Shown: positions 12,101 to 20,709 of the stretch, piece by piece
How positions within the stretch are numbered: the stretch's first letter is position 1
How the letters are laid out: each line of letters opens with the position of its first letter
From: Oncomelania hupensis
Lineage: Eukaryota; Mollusca; Gastropoda; Littorinimorpha; Pomatiopsidae
Length of the DNA stretch: 64,000 nt
Direction: 5' to 3'
Assembly (NCBI GenBank): GCA_036898135.1
Contig: CM072513.1
Location: forward strand, 35,350,295 to 35,414,294
Program-made: the position numbers and the translations under genes
The notes under the pieces: generated by a model
The model's database searches: none
Told to the model about the DNA's origin: nothing
What the model saw: only the letters and a program-made list of their open reading frames with translations

Positions 12101-15100
12101 TATATATTCGAGAATTAAAGAATCCGTCATAAACTAAGTTAACAATTTATAGAAGGTGTGTGAATTAATTGTTTTCTATAGCTTTATTGTTTGCTGTTTT
12201 CATTGTATGGTGTTGTCCAGTGCCTGAGATTTCTAACTTATTCTGTTCTTATTCTATTTTCCTTGTCAGTGCACTTGGGACCGAATGCGGCTTCCGAACC
12301 TAGTAGTCGGATAGCGGTGCTCGTGACCTTGCGCATTAAGAAAGCTGTAATAAAACCAAATCAGAATAAATTTGGGTAAATTTCATGAAATAATTTGAGG
12401 GTCATTGAAACAGCTCCTTGACAGAGATATTCCAACAGGGCTCTATTCTATGGGGAAAAAAGGACTTCAACATATTATTCACGCTGATGGATGGGACCAT
12501 CTTATGCCTTAAACTAAATTCACTTTGGAAAGTAATATTATGTACCTTGCCAGCATCAGGAGTAGGGTGCTGAATGGGAACAGAGCGAGCGGCCATGGCT
12601 GACAGTTCAAAATCCTTTCCATACAATGACGCCTTCTGGTTAGGGTCGAAACCAAACTGAAACAATAATGTCCAAAACCAAACTAAAACAATATTGTCCA
12701 AAACCAAACTAAAACAAAATTGTCCAAAACCAAACTAAAACAATATTGTCAAAAACCAAAGTAAAACAATATTGTCAAAAACCAAAGTAAAACAATATTG
12801 TCAAAAACCAAACTAAAACAATATTGTCAAAAACCAAACTAAAACAATATTGTCAAAAAACAAAGTAAAACAATATTGTCAAAAACCAAACTAAAACAAA
12901 ATTGTCAAAAACCAAAGTAAAACAATATTGTCAAAAACCAAAGTAAAACAATATTGTCAAAAGCCAAACTAAAACAATATTGTCAAAAACCAAACTAAAA
13001 CACTATTGTCAAAAACCAAACTAAAACAATGTTGTCAAAAACCAAACTAAAACAATATTGTAAAAAACCAAGCTAAAACAATATTGTCAAAAAACCAAAC
13101 TAAAACCATACTAAAACAATATTGTCAAAAACCAAAGTAAAACAATATTGTCAAAAACCAAACTAAAACAAAAGTGTAAAAAACAAAGAAAAAAAATATT
13201 GTCCAAAACCAAACTAAAACAATATTGTCCAAAACCAAACTAAAACAATATTGTCAAAAACCAAAGTAAAACAATATTGTCATATTTAATGATTTTATCA
13301 TATAAAGGTGGGAGGTGGAAGGGGTGGGTGCAATGGCGGGTAGTAATTGTCTTTTTTTATATCAGTTATAAACTAAATAGTTATTTGTGGTCACCACAGT
13401 GATGGTGATGATGACAATTATGACATCAGCGATGACGACGATTGGCAAATATATTTTGCAAAACACAAAATTAGGGCAGAAAAAAAAAAGAATGTATTAT
13501 TCTGAATTAACGTGTTGGGGACATCAGTTATCAACCGTGTTGGTGTTTATTTGCTTGGTTTTTTTTTTGTTTGTTTGTTTGTTTTAAATTGTTTTCCCGT
13601 ACCTTGAAATGAGCCGTTTCTTGGTCGCTTCTGCTGTTAGAGGCATCTGCAAACATGCAATATTCGAGATGCAAATTTTGTTTGTTACATAAATTGATAG
13701 ATTGCATTTCCGTAACAAGGATTTAGGTTTATATTAAGAGACAGAACTTCAATAGTTCAAGGACTTCAATGTTCCCAAACTTTTAAAGAAGGCCTACCGA
13801 GTGTGAAGTTGCGTAATACAATCAACAGTTGATAGATAAATCGAACGGTTAAAAAGTTTTATTGATAAAATCTTGTTCAACTCCAATATTTCGAGCTATA
13901 AAATGTAATTCAGTCATCCCCTTTTCGGAAAAAGGCGCTATATTAAATACCCTTCTTCTTCTTCTTCTTCTTCTTCTTCTTCTTCTTCTTCTTCTTCTTC
14001 TTCTTCTTCTTCTTTGTTGTTGTTGTTGTTGTTGTTATTATTGTTGTTGTTGTTGTTGTATCCCTGCCTTCTAAAAGTAAATTTTGCTCCTGCAGTTAAC
14101 CTTATAATCAACAGAACATTTTAACGTAGTAACAGTACACCTACTAGCAGAAGAAGACGGAGGAAGAGGAAGGATAAGGGGAAGAAGAAGAGGAGGAGGA
14201 GGAAGAGGAAGAAGTGGAGGATGAAAAGAAGAAAATATTAATGCCTTACCCTTAAATACATTAGGTACAGTGACTGCCCTGGCATAGGCTGTGAGTTCGT
14301 TAGCAACGTCGGTGGTTGGTCGGATCCCTGATGCTGTGGTAATACTGATTGTAGTCCAGTAACATACATACAATGAAAATCTCATAGTTAAAGTGTGTTT
14401 GAGGTCATTTTTTTCTTCACCCTTTTAACACTTCATAGTATGAAAATAGAAGAGATTCTTGATCCACATTATTGAGGTGAAAGCTCTCCGATAGGCGTTT
14501 AAGCTTTCATCGAGTTTTTTTTTCATAAAGTCATATTGGGCTTCGCTAGGATAGGAGGCTTCTATCTAATACAGTCTTGGAGCGTTACTTCAGACATCTA
14601 TCTTATACAGTACTTTGAGCGTTACTCCAGATTACAGGTGAAACACGGCATTGTTTCCCCATCACTAATCGAGCCACAGCAACGCCTTGGGGTTTGTTGG
14701 TCACGCTGCGCTGTGTTTGTTTGTGGTTTGCCTGGGCCTGTAGTCTAAGGAAGATTGATAAATCATTTATTGCTATTAGAATTAGACAACCTTTGGAACG
14801 CTCCGCATCGAAGTTCAGATCACATTTTCACAAAATGTTGGACACACAAAAATGTATGAAAATTTATTTTATAAGAAAATAGTCATCTATTAGCTTGAAT
14901 GATATTTTTTTTAAAGATGATGTTTTATTTATTCATCGCATTTTAAGCTAGGCCTCACATGAACTTTAAAATCTCATTGTTCTGGAGATGGTAGAGACCG
15001 TGAGGATGAAAATAACGATGGAGAAGAGGTAGAGGAGAAGCAAGACGAGAAGGAGTGGTTGTAGGCTTGTTGCTCATGATGATGATGATGATGATGTGAA

Positions 15101-15123
15101 GGAGGAGGAGGAGGAGGAGGAAA

Positions 15124-15199
<76 letters not shown>

Positions 15200-17103
15200 G
15201 GTGGAGGAGGAGAAGGAGGGAAACGATACAGAAATGATGATGGTGGTGCTTGATGTGATGATGCTGATTCCGTTGATGAAGAAGATTGATTCTACTACTG
15301 CCTTTTAGCTTTGTTGGTGATAATGCGGATAGATGCTTTGATGGTGATGGTGATGATGATGGTGATGTTGATGGTGGAGCTGGAGGTGATGTTGATGGTA
15401 AGGGTGATGGTGGTGATGGTGATGGTAGATTTTGCTTTATTCCTCGATCTTACACTTTCTGTTGCAAAAGCTGGGAGGCGAAGAGCTGGGCAGGATCTCG
15501 GGTACGTGGTCCATAATCATTCACATTCGTTGTCAGCATGTCGCCAACTGCAAGACAGACGATACAATACCAGTCTACTTTGCGTTTTTTCAAACCACTG
15601 CCAGAGAAAGCTTCGTCAAGTTAATACAAAGACCTTATGCATTCCTGGATGCAAGGAAGACGGATCCCTCTGTTTCCTTCTGCCGGTGGTTTCAAAGTTA
15701 CATGATTATGTTACATGTTAAAACAAAAACAAACAACGTGCATTTGAAGTACACTAGTCCAGGACCTCAGAGGGCATCTATAGGGCTAGGGATCTAAAGC
15801 GCCGAGGTAAGCCTACATTACTAATGAGTAAGTAAAAAAGTGTTCAATGTGAAATCAAATCAAAATACACACTAGTTTTGCTTCATGCTTACATCGTGGA
15901 CAACTGTAACACGTAGTTCATATAGCGAACTTCCACTTCAACGAACAAGGCACCTACCCAATTCAGCGTCGAAGTTGTGGCGCATCAATACGTCCAAGTG
16001 CTGATAGGTCTGTGCTATGGCCATCTCAATAACATTAACTCCACCAACATCATTAACAGCAAAAGAGCCATACAAAAAACCACCACCACCCTTCCTATCA
16101 TATCCTATCCTATCCCGTAACTCAAACGCAGCTAGGGCATCACAAATGATCGTTTGATCAGCATACTCCATCTTTCTCTGTTCTCAGCAACCCTCATGGC
16201 TCCGTTCAGTGTCAAACCAGTCCATTCTCGAATATTGTCCTCCCACCTCTTTTTCTTTCTCCCTCCTCTTCTGCCTCCTTGCACCGTGCCTTGCAGGACA
16301 GTTTTTGCAAGGCCTGATGCTCTGGTGACGGGGCCATACCATCGGAGTTTCCGTTTCTTCAACACTGTGAGCAGGTCATCATGTTGTCCAATGGCTTGTG
16401 TGATGGTCTTTCGGACTTCGTTGTTGGTGATGTGCTGGGTATAGGAAATGCCCAAAAGTCTTCTGTAGCACCTCATCTCCATGCTTTGTATTCTTACCAC
16501 CACCCACCGAACAACAATAACAACAAAACAACAAAGAAAACAAAAACAATAAAACATTTTAAAACTTACTTAAACTTTGATTTTGTGTGCCATTTATGTG
16601 TTCTATGTAATTCTTTTCTTGTTTTCTTCAATACAAAAATTGTTTAAACCACCATCACCAACAAAAACAACAACACCAACAACAACACAAACAGCAACAA
16701 CATACTCATATTATTATAGTCGCCAGATCGGAACACGTTGGATTTATTGTCGGCATCCTTCATCATCATGCCCACCTCTGATTTCAAGCCATGGGGAAGT
16801 TTGTGTGTGAAATCCTCCTTGTCGTTCACTCGTCCGTACGATCTCTGCTGCTCGCTCAATTGGCTGCGTTCATACAAATCAGTAATTAAGTGGATGTTAA
16901 TAATGGTTTTGGAATGCTGCAATATTTCAAAATAACATCGATTTCTATTCCGTCTCCCATTAGCTAGGATTTCCCTGCCTTTTTCACCGCATATTTGAAA
17001 GATAGATGGGTGTTGTGTGCGCGTGAATATGTGTAGCGTTTGAGCGTGCACGTTGGCACCGATCGCCGCTCTTTGAGACTAATTGCTGATCTAAAGGTTT
17101 ATA

Positions 17104-17164
<61 letters not shown>

Positions 17165-17231
17165 TGTTGTTGTTGTAGTAGTGGTTATTATTATTATGAT
17201 TATGATTTTGATTATGATTATGATTATTATG

Positions 17232-17315
<84 letters not shown>

Positions 17316-18400
17316 TTACGACTTTGCTGAGGAAAAAAATTAAACGACTGACCTCAGCTTTTTGCAAGACATAACAATCATTATGAAAATATTTATATTA
17401 AAAATATTAACAGTTCACGATATATTTTGATATTGTACCAAAACATTTGTTGGCGACTTCAGAATGTGGCAGGAAAGCAAGGGTTTCCCTTATCTTTTCA
17501 CGACTGTAAAGGAGGGTGGCGTTAGAAACCTCATGTTTCTCAGCACCGCCGTTATGAGGTCCCTCATTGTTTTTAAGAGCCAGGTACCCACATTAACAGG
17601 GATTTTGTCTTCGGCGATTGTTGTGTGATGTTTCTATTTTTTTTCATCAGCAAGTTTCACTGTCCTAATGTTTCTCAGGACCAGCGTTATGAAGACCTAC
17701 TCTGTTTGTAAGAACCATGTACCCACATTCGCAGATGTTTTGTCTTCGGCGATTGTTGTGTGACGCTTTTATTTTTTCCCCAGCAAGTTTCACTATTCCG
17801 GGCTCTTGTTGAGCAGTATTAAAAAAAAGCTGGTGTTTTAACATAATTACAATTTTGAAAGGATGGTTTTTATAAAGTGCACTTTAGTTCCGTCAATACT
17901 GGCTTGACAAGGAACGCTATAGGGGAACAATTGATTTCCTGCTCTTACCAGCTGCTCAAAGCGCTGAAATTATTCTGAATTCCGTTGCAAAAGACTGACC
18001 TTTTCTCATCGCTGCCGAACTGATAGCGAGAACCTCGTTGGTGATGAAAGCGGACAGGGTCCAGAGGCAACTTTAGTTTGGACGTGTTCACTTTTGGATA
18101 GGCTGGAGCACTGGTTGATCGTCCCTGGAGAAGCAATTAAAACAAACTATCGTTTAAAATAAAAACAATATATTATATATAGCAATTATGTATAATTTTA
18201 TATTATAATATGTATATTTGATTGCATTCACGTTTATCCCCTTTTGCCCTCTGAAGTAAATACCTTAGTTAAAAACTTTAAAACTTATTTAAGTGTGGGA
18301 TTGGCAAACGTTTTCTTCAATTCTCTCGTCGCTCGTTTTTATTTAACTGACATTGTTACTTAATATGTTTTAATGCGGTTGTAAATTATGTTTGTGTGTG

Positions 18401-18455
<55 letters not shown>

Positions 18456-20661
18456 GAGAGAGAGGGCGTGTGCGTATGTATGTGTGCCTGTTTAAATGCG
18501 TGAATCTGAATGTGTGTGTATGGTCTTTATGATCTTGGTGAAAAAAGACATTAATAAGACAACCAACCAATCAATTAATCAGTCAAACTATTCAATTTAC
18601 AAATAAAATTTAGTTTTCACATTCAAAGTCAAAATGAGCAGGAGTGATAATGGTTTTGAGATGCACTGTCTTTTAAGTCAAATCCATCTTTGGTACCCAC
18701 AATGGAGAATTAATACGGTGCGTCCTGTCTTTGCCATTGTGTTTTATTCTTTCTCTCTCAATTTGTTGGAAGCAACAGTATTCAAAAGAAATAAGCTTTT
18801 GGATTTATTTTCAAACAAAATTCAGCTTCAATGAAGTTCAAATACAAAGTAAAAATTTAAGCGCACCGAAGTTTCTTCTAGAGAGGAAAATAGTTTTAAA
18901 GTTCTTTTTTATATTTGTTTATGGGAATTTTTTTTCTTTTTTGCCCTTTCCAGGCATACCAGATATCAAGCTGCTCCTCTCAATGCAATGAAAAAGGTAT
19001 TATGTCTTTTGCTTGCTTGGGGTCTTTTCAAGCTGCTGGACTGACAAGTTTTGTGGCCTGTCCTTCTGGTACGTATGCACGTTGTTGTTTGTTTGTTGTT
19101 ATTGTAATTGTTTGGAGTTTATTTGCATTTTTGGGGAGGGGGGGGGCGAGGGGGGGTAATAATGTTTTATAATAATAATGTTTTATAATAATGTTTTAGT
19201 TTTTCAAAAAAAAACTATATGTAAAAACTGGCAGAAGACATAGTACAGTAAAAAGAAACACGACAACGCAGGCCTATACCAATGTTTGACGTATTCTATA
19301 CATACAACGATACATTAATTCTTATTATTCTTAGCCCACCGCCGTAGCTCAAGTCGTAGAGCGTTCGCCTGGCAAACCGATGACCCAGGTTCGAATCCCG
19401 TAGTGGGACGAAATAAAAAGTGGCCATTTTCACTGTCCATTGTCCATTTTAGCAATACCATTGCTCTGGCGGTTCAGTGTTGATTTAGGTCCCTACCCTT
19501 TGTTCCATGGGATGGTTATCCCCGTCTGCCATATCGGTTTAGACCTTAATGTTCATCAATTCACTTATCATTCTTATATAGCGCTTTTTCAGCTCAAGGC
19601 GCTGACCGATACAGGAACTAACTCAGACCGCCCGAGGCGCCCCCTTGCTGCCATAGTCGCACAGTCTGACATTCAGACGACTGAGCACAATCCTAGGCGA
19701 CTGGGGATGGGGGTGGGGAGGGGAAGGAAAACTATACCATCACACTAATAGCAACAGTAAGATGGCCAGTGCTCACAGTCAATGTTTATGTCCGGGCTAC
19801 TGGGAATCGAACCCGTAACCATTGTAACACGAGCTCGCCGCTCTACCAAATAAGAAAGTATTATTGCTTACGGTGCATAACGGTCAATGCTGACATATTG
19901 GAAAAAAGGAAAACGACAGAAGAGAGAAAAAACTTTTTTTTTTAAAATTATAACCCAATGAAAGTGCTCTATGAAATATACCTATGATATAACAGAGTGA
20001 AATATTCCACACGCATACAAACTTATCTGTGACATAACTTGTTGAAAATGCTCCACACAAACAACTTACCTGTGATATAACATAGTGAAAAGTCTCCACT
20101 CAAAACGTATCTGTGGTATAACATAGTAAAAATACTCAGCATAAACCTACCTGTGCCATAAAAGACTGAGAATACTCCGATTCCCCAACTTTGTAGTCAC
20201 CTATGTACTGTGGTGCCATGTCCTGTGACGTCATTAAAACAGATATTTAAATTATCAGGTGATTCACACAATTATCTATCAACACATTTTTCAGATTAAA
20301 AAAAACGAAGAGTTGGAGATACAAATGAAAAGTTAAACACTCAAACATGAAGTTTGTCAATATTCCGGTATAAAATTTCCGCAAGGCAAATTCAGTCACC
20401 CGATTACAAATAACAATGTGAACATTTTGGTTTTTTAATGCAATTTCTTTCACTTTTGGTATTTACTCCTGTCTTGTTGCTGAGACAAGATTTCATTTTA
20501 TTGATCAATATCTTGTCAGCGTCAAGTATCAAATAACGTAATTACACAAAAAGCACATTTACCGGCCAGTTCACGGTTCGGTTCTCCTTTAGAACTTCAG
20601 TCTGCAAGAATAAACAAAGAGAATGAGGGTAGCTAGAAAACTATATTGATTGTCAAAACGG

Positions 20662-20709
<48 letters not shown>

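Noticed and set aside
13603..13646. Reading exon 11 as MPLTAEATKKRLIS
   Set aside because: That frame does not join to FGFDPNQK in exon 12. The phase-consistent frame gives DASNSRSDQETAHFK.
18634..18834. Frame MSRSDNGFEMHCLL... in intron 5
   Set aside because: AT-rich, no splice sites in register, no family resemblance.
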